Source: Sarcomyxa edulis (lineage: Eukaryota; Basidiomycota; Agaricomycetes; Agaricales; Mycenaceae). From it: a stretch of DNA of 64,000 bases. The stretch lies in the NCBI GenBank assembly GCA_009761415.1, contig QUOL01000014.1:310001-374000 (forward strand). Direction: 5' to 3'. The notes under the pieces are model-generated. The model saw nothing but the letters and a program-made list of their open reading frames with translations. It was not told the DNA's origin and searched no databases. Positions 34,175 to 45,695 of this stretch are shown in pieces (positions within the stretch are counted from its first letter, which is position 1; each line of letters begins with the position of its first letter). A program made the position numbers and the translations under genes.

Positions 34175-36950
34175 TCACCTCAACTCGCCGAAACGCAGGG
34201 TAAGCTCAGAGTACGTGGATGTTGGTTGGCCACCGAAAGTGAAGGGTTGAAGTTTGCGTCGAATCCACTGCTGGATGCAGTGGACCTTTGCGAACTTGTA
34301 AGGTACATGACTGATCTCTAAAACTAATGAAGTCGATCAGTCTCATAGGCCTACAAACCGGGGATGCCACTCACTCTGCACGGTTTCGGAGGTGATACGA
34401 CAGGCTGATATATCTATCATACCATTCTTCAAGTCGTCTTTCGACTTTGCCCTACTGAACCTCTCATTTTCCCTGACTATGTTGCGCTTGAGAGTCCCTG
34501 GCCCCCACAAGATGGATCAAGAACCACAACAAAGAAAGAAAGAGGCAAAGACTTACAAAGTAGAGGGATTGCCGGCATAGAGTTCACTCTGATAGCATTG
34601 TAGTACTCTTTGAGGTCAGAGCCGGAAAAGAATCTGTTGAGATGATCATAGACTCGCTTGTGATGAATAGGAATGTGCTGTGTACAATTCGTTGGTAATG
34701 CATAGCAGGAGGGAACTTTAGTTGGCTTACCTCCACGATAGTCGTCGTCAATCGCCAGACGTTGTGGTTGATTAATCCTACGAGGATGTTATTAGCTCCA
34801 GAGAAGTTCCGTAGATCCAAAAAGACCTAAACCTATATCAGAACCAAAAACGGGAAACTGGAAGATCGAACTTCACTGACTGTTGCGATATCGAGCCAAA
34901 AACACATGATACGACCGCGATCTGCCGCTGCTTTGAAACTCAAGATGGAGCCGATGACCCAAGCAGTGATGGATTCCTCGAAACGTATGATTGCAGCAAG
35001 TTTCCTCTTGATGTCTTGATCTTCTTCGACCTTCCAGAAAAAGACTGCGTCTTCAGGGTCGACGTCTTTGAAAAGAGAAGACACCATCAGAGTTAATTGC
35101 CTCGCTAGCTCGTCACGTCCTGATGATGTGTTGAAGGATTCGAGGGGTGGGTCCCAGTCAAGAGTTCGTGTCGAAACATCAAATCCTGTGGACGGGAACT
35201 CTGGAACAGTCTTGGATATTTCCCTTACCTTTTTTTCGAGACGAGCCTGCCGACCACGATATTCATTCCAGCACCGGTATTCATCCGAGAAGTTATCGCA
35301 TCGTTTGAGTGCCTTGGCCAGTGCGGTCGCCGATGAGCCCCTCGGTTTCAATTTTTCGCGGACGAACGAACGCAGAGGTAATAGGATGATCGCGTCGAAT
35401 TCGAGTCTCCAGTATCTCTCGAGCCACATAACAAAGATCGATACGACACGTGCTTTCGTCTTCCTGGCTTCTTCTTTCCATACACGCTCTTGGGCGTCCT
35501 CGAGAGCCTGTGGGAGTTCCTCCAGGTAGCGATCGACGAGGACGTCGAAGAGATCTAGAGGCGTGACGAACTGACGGAAGCATAGAAGGAAGGTGTGTTC
35601 AAGATTTTTGTCTGCGATGGATTCGTTGGAGGTGAGTAGGCGGACGAGAGCTGATACAGAAGCGAATCTTATTTCCCCTCGTTGATTGAGGGTGATTCTG
35701 ACAGCTTCGCCACTTGGAGGAGGTAGTCGTACGAGCCTGGTAGGGTCTAATGGATCCGGGAAGGTGTAGTTAGATTCGTTTACCTGATAGACCGGGATAG
35801 TAGTGACATCGGACGTGGAAGATACTGTTGCCATAGATTGAGGAACTGCCGGCTTTGGGACGATCGGACGAATGGAGGCAATAGAGGAGTTGGTCTTTCT
35901 CATGATGCGTGACACGATGCCTTCCTTTCCAGCCATGCGATTGTCTGCGTCTGGTTTGCCACCGATCGGTTCGCCTCGGTCCGGGAGTGAAAACACATCG
36001 ATTGGATTCGAAGATGTCGATTTCGAACTTTCCACCACCCCGACAGTTGATCTCGAGCTCTCACTCCCCATGGCGGGAGGTTTCGAGAAAGGTGTTACCT
36101 CTCGCCCTGCCGAGTCTTCAATAGGTAAGTCGGGCAGTGGTTTACCCTTTCCACACAATTTCTCTGCTTGAACAAAGAAAATCTTCAAATTAAAGACGAT
36201 AGTCTCCATCAGTTCTAAGATCCTTTCTTTGTCCCTTTCGCGCAATATAGCTTCGCATGCAGAAATCACTGCCACTTTGTATATATCGTCGGCCCATGCA
36301 TCGGCGAGGTATTCGTCAGTGGACTCGACGATACTCCTGATCGTGGAATACAAGACCGGAACAAGTGTCGATGTGAGATTAGGTAGGTCGGGTGTATCTC
36401 GCATGATCCTGACCACGCTTATCACCGAGTGATAATGCTCGATGTTTAAAGCCGGGATTGGATGGGCATCGAAAATGTAGGAACAAGGAGGAGGTGCGTC
36501 GCTATCGATTTCGCTTGCGGCGGTTGTCTCTTTGTGTTTGTGCGGTGGCGGAGCCTCTTTAGCTACCGCTGAGTTCTCTTCGCCGTGCAAGGGTATCTCG
36601 TTGGCAATAGCCGACATTCCTCTTGAGACAGTAGGTACCCTTTCTACGGTGTGATTGGGTTCAGTGGCAGGTGAAGGTTTCGTGTCGACCACTGATCGTT
36701 TTTTTCCTTTTGGAATATTTGAAAGAGGGATATGTGGAGGAGGTTCGCTGTGTGTCGTTCGAGGACGGGAGAGAAGAGTGTTGTCTTTGGAGATGGTCAA
36801 TTTCTTTTTGGCTGCCACCTGGATCACTTTGGTCGAGACATTCTTTTTCGCAAATTCCTTGACGGAGTCCGATCCAGTATTTTTTGTGACCTTCGGCTGA
36901 TTGTCCTGTGGCTTGAGTGGAGCAAGTGTTGGTATGGAAGGAGGAGACAT
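34175..36950 (-). CDS. Ras guanine-nucleotide exchange factor (CDC25 type)
   Basis: Promotes GDP/GTP exchange on a Ras-family GTPase at the membrane. The large first exon runs from ATG 36950 to about 34877. The frame is open further upstream, but only with a GTG, so the ATG opening MSPPSIPTLAPLKPQ is preferred. The first ~400 residues are Ser/Pro/Lys-rich, with a helical segment (HYHSVISVVRIMRDTPDLP). A RasGEF-N (REM) domain follows: GEIRFASVSALVRLLTSNES through FLLCFRQFVTPLDLFDVLVD. The catalytic domain starts near DELARQLTLMVSSLFKDVDPEDAVFFW. It includes DLRNFSGANNILVGLINHNV, LKEYYNAIRVNSMPAIP and a C-terminal KFAKVHCIQQWIRRKLQPF. Three or four introns split the last third. There is no SH3 domain, so it is not a full-length Cdc25 match. 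Confidence 0.88.
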
Positions 36951-37936
36951 TGTTGAAAACAAGAGATGATGGGAGGTTTTTGGAAGTGGCACGCACTACG
37001 CCTGGACATAAATAATCCGAATAAACAAAGGGAAGCGGCGCGCTTCATATTGATAAATGTTCAAGCTCAAGCACTGCGTGCACGAGGGGTCGCCATAAGC
37101 CGTCTGACTCTGTTCCAGGATCTCGGAGGCTCATTGAGGCCCTGTTGGTCGGAGAACGATGGTAATGAAATTCCATTTTGATGATTACTTTACGAACGTC
37201 CGAGCTTGACAGTATTATAAACTCACTCGCCTTTCGACCGCTTCTCAACCACATACTCTAGACGAGCTCCAAGGCCACGAGCATGCGCAGGGCAACTATG
37301 ACACCAATGTGGCGTCCGGGAGCGAGAATTCTGACTGATCGAGAGGCGATACTACCACTGAATCTTTGGTTTCGTTCCTGGATCCGACTCGCAATCGATC
37401 TCGGCGCATGGAATACAACATGGAAGGAAACGTGAATGGGAGCTCGGAACTGATGAGCCTTGCGAGGGGCTCGAGCGCGCCAGTCGTCCTTTGCGCGAGA
37501 CAAATATGATCAGTGTCAAAAGTCGATGCAGTCAAGATAATCCAGCTCATTCCTGACTTCTCTAGTATTCAAAGGGATCTTTTGTAGATGAAAGTCTCCA
37601 AACAAGTTCCTGGTTGGTTGACCTTGAATTGATTTCAAGTTCGAGTCCACGTCAGAGTGCGTCGAAAAAACAGGCAATTGCTCGCGGTAATACCATTTTC
37701 CCAAGGGTTTCACGGTCATTCCTAGCCATCGAGGATACGCAGTAGAGCATGTAGGAGGAGTGTTAGTTGGGAGGATGGATGGGGGTTCGTTTTGACCAGC
37801 TGCCAGGTGCTAATAAAAGGAAAAGCAGTGCAATTGTGATCCCAACTTGTTGCCTCCCGCAGTCATATCCTCCTTTGTAATCTTCCCCACTTTGCCCTGC
37901 GGCTGGCTATACACTTGCCAAGAGTCGTAATATACC
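36951..37936. other. Divergent intergenic region, Ras GEF / RSP5
   Basis: Nearly 1 kb between divergent start codons. Three minus-strand open frames of 67-84 codons (37258-37719) lack recognisable motifs and are not called. Both promoters are expected here. Confidence 0.45.
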
Positions 37937-40903
37937 ATGGCCAGCTCAAGCAGGTCTGTTTTGTCCCAAAATCTGTCCGAGAACGCCCCTAATATCACAT
38001 CTCTAAGATTGAATGATCCCGAACGTGTCCTCAGAGTTACTCGTGAGTTATATAGAACATTCTTGTGCAATAGGGACGATATTCAAACGTTGTGTATAGT
38101 TTTCGCTGCCACGGGTTTAGTGAAACGAGATCTACTCAGTCTTCCGGACCCATTCGCCGTGCTAACCGTTGACGGCGAGCAAACGAACACAACGGCGGTC
38201 ATGAAGAAAACTCTCAGTCCATCGTGGAACGATCACTTTGATGTGTGCGTGTATATGTATCGTATTCTGTAGGTCATCTATGCTGATCTGCGTGTCTGCA
38301 AACAGGACTGTCCGGACAACATCCGTGATAGCCATTCAGATCTTTGACCATCGTAAATTCAAGAAACGCGACCAGGGCTTTCTCGGCGCTATCAACATAC
38401 CAGCCTCAGAAGCCCTTACCCATGCCAGAGACAACCGGGGTGAGTGTCGCCATAGACTCCACCTCTGACGCTTCGGAGAATTGACGCCGGAGCACCAGGT
38501 TTGATCACTCGGGATCTGGCTATGACAAGCAACAATCTCCCTGTCTATGGAACTCTACTATTCTCGTTCTCTCTTACATCACATCCTCTACCAATCTTGG
38601 CTGGAGATCAGCAAGCGTCTGCCCTCCCGCATGGTCCAGAATCGTCACTAAATGTCAGCACCAATGCCGCTCTCTCGAGCAGCATAGATCGTCTGAGACA
38701 TGCTAACTCACATTCAAATCTTCGTTCGCAGCCCCGCCTCGAAAACCCCAGGGCCTCCCTCGCGCCCACTCCCACCCTCAGAGCAAGTGCCAGTCAAACT
38801 ACTTTGACCAACTCTCCATCCCCCCGCTTTCAAGCTCAAGCCGACGTTTCCACTCGCCTAAGCACTTCCGCGTCAACAGTCCAGTCGCGGTCCGCAGGAT
38901 CGACCAAAGATGATCAAGGACACCCTCTCCCTGCCGGCTGGGAACGCAGAATAGACCCGCAAGGTCGAAATTATTACGTCGACCACTCTACTCGGACGAC
39001 GACCTGGCATCGTCCTCCCGTCGCTGCTACAAACCAAGCCGCTACTTCTAGCAGACCTGTCCCATCCACTCCAGGCTCCTCAACCAGAGCGCCCAGCTCT
39101 ACAGCAACCTCCCCTTCTCCTGCCCCCACCACCACCCCAGCACAGACTGGCCCTTACGCTGATATACCTCTACCACTTGGCTGGGAAGAACGACGCACCC
39201 CAGAAGGTCGTCCGTATTTCGTGGATCATCAGACTAGATCGACGACTTGGGTGGATCCACGCCGAAACGCCAATCCACCACCAAATGTAAATGCTGCATC
39301 TGCTGCTTCTCCAACCGCGAATGCCAACCTTGGCCCTCTTCCCTCTGGCTGGGAGATGCGGCTCACGTCGACGGGTCGTGTGTATTTTGTGGATCACAAC
39401 AGTGAGTGATCACAAGAGGTTGTTCTCAAGGAATACGCTGATGTGTTTCTTGTATAGCTCGCACTACGGCCTGGGACGATCCAAGATTGCCAACATCCGT
39501 TGACGACAATGCGCCTCAGTATAAGAGAGATTACAGGAGGAAAGTGGTGTACTTCAGGAGTCAGCCCAAGATGAGGGTGGCAAATGGAAAGTGCGAGATC
39601 AAAGTACGGCGGACTCGGGTATTAGAAGACAGTTATACGGCTGTCATGGCGTTGACTGGGGAGGATTTAAAGAGACGGCTGATGGTCAGTTTCGAGGGTG
39701 AAGATGGATTGGACTATGGTGGCGTATCGAGGTCAGTGATCTTCAAGTTGCAATGCTCGTAACTCGGAGGTGCTAATTGGCTCCTGGCGAATGTAGGGAA
39801 TGGTTCTTCCTTCTCTCTCATGAAATCTTCAACCCAAGCTATGGATTGTTCGAATATTCGACGCACGACAATTACACCCTACAGATCAACAACCAATCCG
39901 GAATCAACCCTGACCATCTTAGTTACTTCAAGTTCACCGGACGATGTTTGGGTCTCGCTATCTTCCACCGACGGTTCCTCGACGCGTACTTTGTCCCAAG
40001 TTTCTACAAGATGATGCTGGCGAAGAGCATGATGTTGGAGGACCTGGAGAGTGTGGACGCACGCCTGTATAGCTCTCTAGTATGGATGCTGTATGTTGTT
40101 CATATACTATCGCTATCGCTGCTACTGACTGATCGAGCATTGCAGGGAAAACGATATCACCGACGTACTAGACGAGACTTTCTCGCAGACAGAGGACCGA
40201 TTCGGAGAGCTTGTTACGGTTGAGCTCAAACCAGGAGGCGAAGAAATGCCTGTCACGGAAGAGAACAAGAAGGAATATGTTGACGCCGTCGTTGCGTACC
40301 GAATCTCCAAACGCGTCAAGAGCCAGTTTGACTCCTTCATGGAAGGTCTTCTGGAATTGATCCCTGCAGACCTCCTCCACGTGTTTGACGAGCGGGAGCT
40401 CGAACTCCTGATTGGCGGGATGTCCGAGATCGACATGTACGCGCATTGGTATATATCGATTCAACGTAGACTAACTCTCGACGACTTTCTAGGGACGATT
40501 GGACAAAGTTCACTGATTATCGAGGCTACGAAAAGACAGATCAAGTCATCGAATGGTTCTGGCAATGTGTCCGTTCCTGGCCTGCAGAACGCAAATCTCG
40601 ATTATTGCAGTTCACTACGGGTACTTCACGTGTCCCTGTCAATGGCTTCAAAGATCTACAAGGGTCAGATGGGCCGCGACGTTTCACGATCGACAAATCA
40701 GGAGACCCGCAGGGATTGCCCAGGAGTCACACGTGTTTCAATAGGTTGGACCTTCCGCCTTACACCGATTACGAGAGCTTGGAGACGAAGTTGATCTATG
40801 CCATCGAGTGCGTTCAACTACTTTTCTGTTCCCGTATACCCAATGCTCATTCATGTATACTTCTTTTTTCCCAGAGAGACTGAAGGATTCGGACAAGAGT
40901 AGA
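37937..40903 (+). CDS. RSP5: HECT E3 ubiquitin ligase, Rsp5/Pub1/NEDD4 family
   Basis: Ubiquitin ligase that acts on membrane proteins and others through PY-motif recognition. Domain order is C2, three WW, HECT. The C2 region spans [19 protein letters not shown] and [13 protein letters not shown], then [22 protein letters not shown] domains are [40 protein letters not shown] and [20 protein letters not shown]. The HECT domain starts near [17 protein letters not shown] and carries the catalytic Cys in [14 protein letters not shown] (codon 40734-40736), ending EETEGFGQE. The first intron is 38043-38099, placed so the C2 core reads RVTLFAATG. It is 57 nt and has no stop in frame. About eight short introns in total. 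The Ser/Thr/Pro-rich linker before WW1 is long. Confidence 0.95.
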
Positions 40904-41507
40904 GAAGTTTCGAATCGCGGCTGAATTGGAAAAACGGACGGGCTCCTCCTGGAGCATACTTATATCTTCTGCTATCATGTCCCCACATCTTTTTGGGTAT
41001 GATTTATAGCTTTGTTGGCATGTAGTTTTATACGCTATTTTTCGTCGCAACCATCTTTAATAACAACCCTTGTATATATGGAAGGAAGATCTACGACTTC
41101 TCACCGAATGCTCAGGCTCTACCAACTAGAATAACGATTGAGCTCAGGATTTGAATGGACCTGAGTGCCTCGTCGCGACGCGTCCGCGTATGAGCAGCAA
41201 CGCGTCTTTCGTGACAAATCACGTGCTGCGAATCTCCAATTTGTCGGACGGGAGACATACTTGCAGTGCTTATCAGGTACTCTGGAAGCCCCAAAAAAAT
41301 ATGGCAGGACTAGTTCCACGATGCAAGCAAGTTTGTGATCACTAACAGTGATACGGTTCAACGAACAATGAAGGTCGTCACGTCGGGTGATAGTGACCGT
41401 GACAGTCTCTCACATCGATACAGGTCAAAGACGACGATGTTGGTAATTGTACAGCAGTGGGTTACATGTGATATCACAAGTTACACTTCTACGACTGGAT
41501 GCAAAGG
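40904..41507. other. Convergent intergenic region
   Basis: About 600 bp between RSP5 and the aldo-keto reductase stop. It contains ACGCGT boxes near 41178 and 41201, and a CACGTG-like acgtgc near 41221, but no gene. Confidence 0.45.
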
Positions 41508-43142
41508 TTACGCCCAGATCAGGGACTGTGTGATTGTCAGTAACCATAGACCAGCGTCGTCAAATTAAAAGCTGCACTTACAGCCAATGGACCTCCGTAA
41601 CGTGCACCGGTGTTGGGGAACTCCGCGACAACCTTGTTGATTTCCTCCAATTCTTCTGCGGATAGTGTGACGTTTGCAGATTCGATGTCTACAAGCAACA
41701 TCCAAGACTTAGCAAATGTAGGGGCCGGGTGATGAAGAATAATTATATACTCTCGAGTGTCCTCTTGATGTTACTACTCCCGGGAATGGGTATCATAGTG
41801 TCGCTCAGCTGGAGTATGTAGGCGAGAGCTAGTTGAGATGTAGAGACGGAACGCTTCGCGGAGATTTTGTCAAGCGCATCAGTGATCTTCAAGTTGATGG
41901 GGAAATTCTCCTCGGAGAATTTGGGGAAATCTGGTAGACATGAGTGTGTCAGCTATATACTTTTGAGAAGAAAGACAAATCAACGATCTTAACGTACGCC
42001 GTCTAAGGTCCCCTTCAGGCAAATCGTCGCGCGACCTGATGTTTGCAGTGGTGAATTAAAGTTTTAAGTCAGGCGAAACTACGTTCAAAGCTCACTTGAA
42101 TTTGCGCCCTGCAAATCCACGTCCCAGAGGGCTGTAAGCAGCGATTGCGATACCGAATTCCTCGCATGCCTTTATGACTTCATACAATTCGGGTTCGAGT
42201 GCCCACAAAGAAGCCTCAACCTCTACAGCCGTTACAGGATAAATCTGCGTCCAGAGGTGAGTGGATCCGCTTGAATATGCGAACAAAGCTCACTCACAGC
42301 ATTCGCTCGTCTTATGCTGGACGCCGATACTTCAGACAATCCTATATGCGAGAATAATCCCTCGTTGAGAAGCTTCACGAGCACAGGCATGGTTTGCTCG
42401 ACAGGGTGTCTTTGCCGAGCGAGCTCGAAAAGATCGATTTTCTTCCGTGGACCGAGAGCCTCGATGGCTAATTTTCGTCAGAAGGATAAGTCAAGGTCAA
42501 AACAAGAGGACCCACCGGTGAGAAGTTCTTTTCTCGTCTCATCTTCACTCTGGCCTGTACCTCCTCCACCTTTGACAGAAAGGAAGATCTTCCCAGGTTC
42601 CGCGTATTCAGGATACTTGTCGAAGAATCGACGGAGGAGCTTGCTTTTATCAGATCCAACGCGTCAGTAGTTTGCGTTGTTCATTACACATATTTGGGAT
42701 ACTCACAGATTGGCAAGGTGGTCAGGCATTCCGTAGAAGGTCGCGGAGTTCCAGAAATTCGCGCCAGCGTCAACTGCTGCCCTGTACATAGGACATGTCA
42801 ACAAAATATCAGGTATCATGGTCAATGGGGCGTACTTCATGGACTCGAATGCCTCTTCATCTGGGGTATGCTCGGGTTTCCACTGATTTCAAGGACATCA
42901 ACAAATTCGTTATAGATTTCAGTTCGAGAGCCACCCACTGTCAAGAACATCTTGTCAAGTTCGAAAGTCAGATTATGATTCTAGAGATAGCCTCGAAATG
43001 AAGACGCACAAGGCCATGGCCGATAGCACCAACTTTGATATCTTTAGCAGTACCACCGACTACATAATTTGGATGAATGATCAGCGAAATCGACAACGGG
43101 ATGATCGGTCGAACACCTACGAGAACGTTGAGGGATGGTCAT
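41508..43142 (-). CDS. Aldo/keto reductase, pyridoxal reductase-like
   Basis: NADPH-dependent aldo/keto reductase of the fungal pyridoxal reductase (Plr1-like) group; substrate not certain. The start is ATG 43142 (MTIPQRSLGGTAKDIKVG), followed by IGHGLMFLTWKPEHTPDEEAF. The active-site Tyr is in NSATFYGMPDHLANL. KIFLSVKGGGGTGQSED, KKIDLFELARQRHPVEQTM and EGLFSHIGLSEVSASSIRRA follow. The cofactor-binding end is TAVEVEASLWALEPE, GIAIAAYSPLGRGF and PIPGSSNIKRTLENIESANV. About ten introns of 45-60 nt. The C-terminus is read across a last intron to SLIWA and a stop at 41508; reading through that intron instead would also stop within 20 codons. Confidence 0.9.
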
Positions 43143-43416
43143 GGCTAAAAGCTAAGATTCGATGAGCAATATTTCCTGCAACATGAACTTCTTATAGTAC
43201 AACGGCAGATGCAGCCGGCCGGATTCGTAGCCTTGTTCTCACCAGAAAGGGTACGAACTTCGAAGAAACAAATCGTAGACTTCAAATTCCTCAGTCAGCG
43301 AGAGACGGTACCATGATGCCGTCCATCTTACGCTCATTGTTCGGCATCAATCCCGACGTCTTTGATCTCCCTTTCATCCTCACATCGATGCACCTCGCAC
43401 GTATACTCGAAACATG

Positions 43417-44277
43417 CTATAATTCCAAACTCGAAAACAGCTGCCGAACGCCTTCGTCATCCATACCTCCTCCGTCGGGATCGGCAGCCTCTATACATCT
43501 CGCTATAGCGATAGTCTGCTTGACTTCCTTAGCACTGACCCAAACTCTTCCGTTCATACCTACAGCTGCCTCCAGAGGAAATCGTGCGCCCAGTAGTGGT
43601 AAAAGAAAATGATTGGGATCGAGTAGTCTGCAATGGGCAGCATATGAGATTCTTGTTGTCCAGGGAAAAAGTGTTTTGCTTACTGTCGACACATTTTCAG
43701 ACTGCATCTGACCATGAATCCGCCTTTGAGTTCACCGAATCCTTCTGATTTTCGTGTCTGGGCATCGAAACACTCTAATTCTGGGTCCATGTCTTTGTGC
43801 GCCAATGAGACACGAGCGTATATCAGACATCCAATCTAGCATAGGGAAACAAGATCATTACGATGAACGTAGCTCTCGAGATGCAAATACTTGCCTTGAG
43901 ATTCGGCTTGTTTCGCTTCGTCGCACCTTCAAAGGCCAATCCGTCCAATAGGGCTGGATGGGCAGATCCAATGTCGACTTTGAATCCCTCTCCTAGTTTC
44001 CCGATTATTGCACCCACAACAGATTCCTGTGGTGCTGGGACATACTACAGAGAAGTTAGAGGGTATCCATCCACCTAAATGATGATTTTTCACGAACGCG
44101 TCTAGAGTTGTTTTCGACCCACCATTTGCTACGGTTTGCTGAATGATTGAGAGTGCCTGCTTTTGTTGAGATAATTGATGCTTCACCTGAACCTCCAAGC
44201 TGGAGGAGACCAGGACCGAGCTTGAGATTTACATGTTGGGCTGGGATGTGCTCGCCGGGAAGAACGATGGTAGACAT
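43417..44277 (-). CDS. RRP40: Exosome complex RNA-binding subunit Rrp40
   Basis: Cap subunit of the RNA exosome (EXOSC3 in man), with S1 and KH domains, guiding RNA into the core. The start at 44277 reads MSTIVLPGEHIPAQHVNLKL, typical of the family's N-terminal motif (V.PG). It is followed by RRYVPAPQESVVGAIIGKLG, with the S1 strand FKVDIGSAHPALLDGLAFEG, then KIGCLIYARVSLAHKDMDPE. The KH part has FLLPLLGARFPLEAAVGMNG and ends QLFSSLEL. Four introns. One uses a gttcgt donor, joining RR to YVPAPQ. It is divergent from VPS37 with 80 bp between start codons. Confidence 0.93.
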
Positions 44278-44357
44278 GGCGTGTGAAAGTCGAATCTCGT
44301 CGCGATGTCCAACGACCTAAGCGGCGACGCCACCAAGATTAATCCTTGTCCGGAACG
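44278..44357. promoter_or_regulatory. Bidirectional promoter between RRP40 and VPS37
   Basis: Only 80 bp separate the two start codons, so transcription must be driven from a shared region or from inside the neighbouring 5' ends. No TATA box is visible. Confidence 0.55.
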
Positions 44358-45080
44358 ATGTCGGCGCCATTGTTCGTAGAATTCCCAGAGCTTGCACACC
44401 TATCGTAAGTCTTGCTTGAATTTCATCTGATCTTTTTGCTCAGGTAGCGCAGGCGGGAGGACCTGGAGGATCTTCTCTCCGATCCTACCTATTTCCAAGC
44501 TATATTTCACTCACTGCGCAAGGTGAAAGAGATGTATCAAGGTCAAGCAGAACTAGGCATGGCAAATGAGTCTATTGCGAGTGCGTCTCAGTCAACTCCA
44601 AAACTTCGCGCCCTCTCAAGTCCTGTGTAGAGAACAATCTATCACTTCAGGAGGATCTCTATAGATTACGAGCCGAGACCAAAGATGCTTTTGACGAGGC
44701 CAAAGCTCTGGAAGCGCGTTGGAAAGAACTGGAAAAGGAACAGAAGGAAGTATACCAGGTCCGTCACCGATCTCGATTTCATGCCCGTCCGTGTCCTGAT
44801 ACTGGTGCAGCGTTTTGAACCCCAATTCCTACTGATGAGGCTACGGCATGCTACTACGGCGCAAGACGACGATTCCGAAGCTCTTGCTTCTGCTTTCGTT
44901 CAATCATCCTCCGCAGACACTCCGCAGCCCACTCTTCCTGGCTCAGGGACTGGCACTCCAGGTGGGAGAGAGCTTGACGAGTTCATCAAAGACTTCAAGG
45001 CTTTGAGGAAGACTTATCACAAGAGAGTCATATGGGGCGATAGATGGACTGCTGGTCAGGTCACTTGGAGAGACGATTAG
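44358..45080 (+). CDS. VPS37: ESCRT-I subunit Vps37 (Mod(r) domain)
   Basis: Subunit of ESCRT-I, sorting ubiquitinated membrane proteins at endosomes. Exons 44358-44404, 44453-44580, 44631-44758 and 44811-45080 give 573 nt, 190 residues. The Mod(r) domain starts LSREDLEDLLSDPTYFQAIF and continues through a long coiled coil (LYRLRAETKDAFDEAKALEA, KELEKEQKEVYQ) to FEPQFLLMRLRHATTAQDDD. The C-terminus is ELDEFIKDFKALRKTYHKR, typical for Vps37. For exon 2 I chose acceptor gcgcag at 44452; the two AGs before it break the frame. Functionally it sits beside RSP5 in ubiquitin-dependent trafficking, though clustering may be chance. Confidence 0.9.
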
Positions 45081-45695
45081 GATTGGGATTGGTTGGTGTA
45101 TCATTGTATCTGTTAATTTCTTAGTGTATTACTGAAGGTTACGAAATGACCTTGTTCTTACGAACCCACCCATGTACGTTTCTCGCGTCCTCTTTCTCTG
45201 AGTTGTAGCTGAAACGGAAAAACTCAGGGTTTTCATCTGCGATATGAGAATTATCGGTTAGATATCTGTCGTGCACAGAGCCTATCCTATTCATCCGGTC
45301 TGTGTTTCTGGCGATGCTTGGTAATGTTCGGCATCACTTCGAAAACTCGGTGAAGTCTAGTATTAACTTCGCATCGGATGTTCTCCCGAAACCTCATGAG
45401 GTCGTTCACATGCATACTGCCGTCGTTCTTCAGGCGTGCATGACGGCTCTCAACATGAAGCGGTCGTATACACGTCATGGACGTCTTGACGGCTCAACCT
45501 GTCCTGCTTTGTTGTCTGTGTATCAGCTGACGACCTCTCGGTACAATAGTAACGAGGTTCAAGTCTTCTGCGTCACTAAGCTCCCGACGATGCAGCGTAT
45601 GTCTATGTCTCTCGTCTGTTCCTTGAACTCTGTTCTCACTTATAAACGTGTTTTGACGCGCTGTACATGAAATAAGCTTCACCCCTTCTTCAAAG
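45081..45695. other. Upstream region of the AA9 LPMO gene
   Basis: About 600 bp with two opposed open frames (45302-45670 plus, 45494-45739 minus) that lack motifs. A TATA box near 45641 points to promoter function for the LPMO gene. Confidence 0.5.
45641..45646 (+). promoter_or_regulatory. TATA box of the AA9-CBM1 gene
   Basis: TATAAA 55 bp before the start codon at 45696. Confidence 0.45.

Noticed and set aside
35068..36862. Several plus-strand frames of 60-150 codons
   Set aside because: All lie opposite the Ras GEF first exon and have no motif; shadows of real coding sequence.
36951..36992. Upstream extension of the Ras GEF by 14 residues
   Set aside because: It would need a GTG start; the ATG at 36950 is the first normal start in frame.
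45302..45670. 122-codon plus-strand frame upstream of the LPMO gene
   Set aside because: No motif, no signal peptide, and it overlaps the TATA box region of the LPMO gene; more likely promoter DNA.
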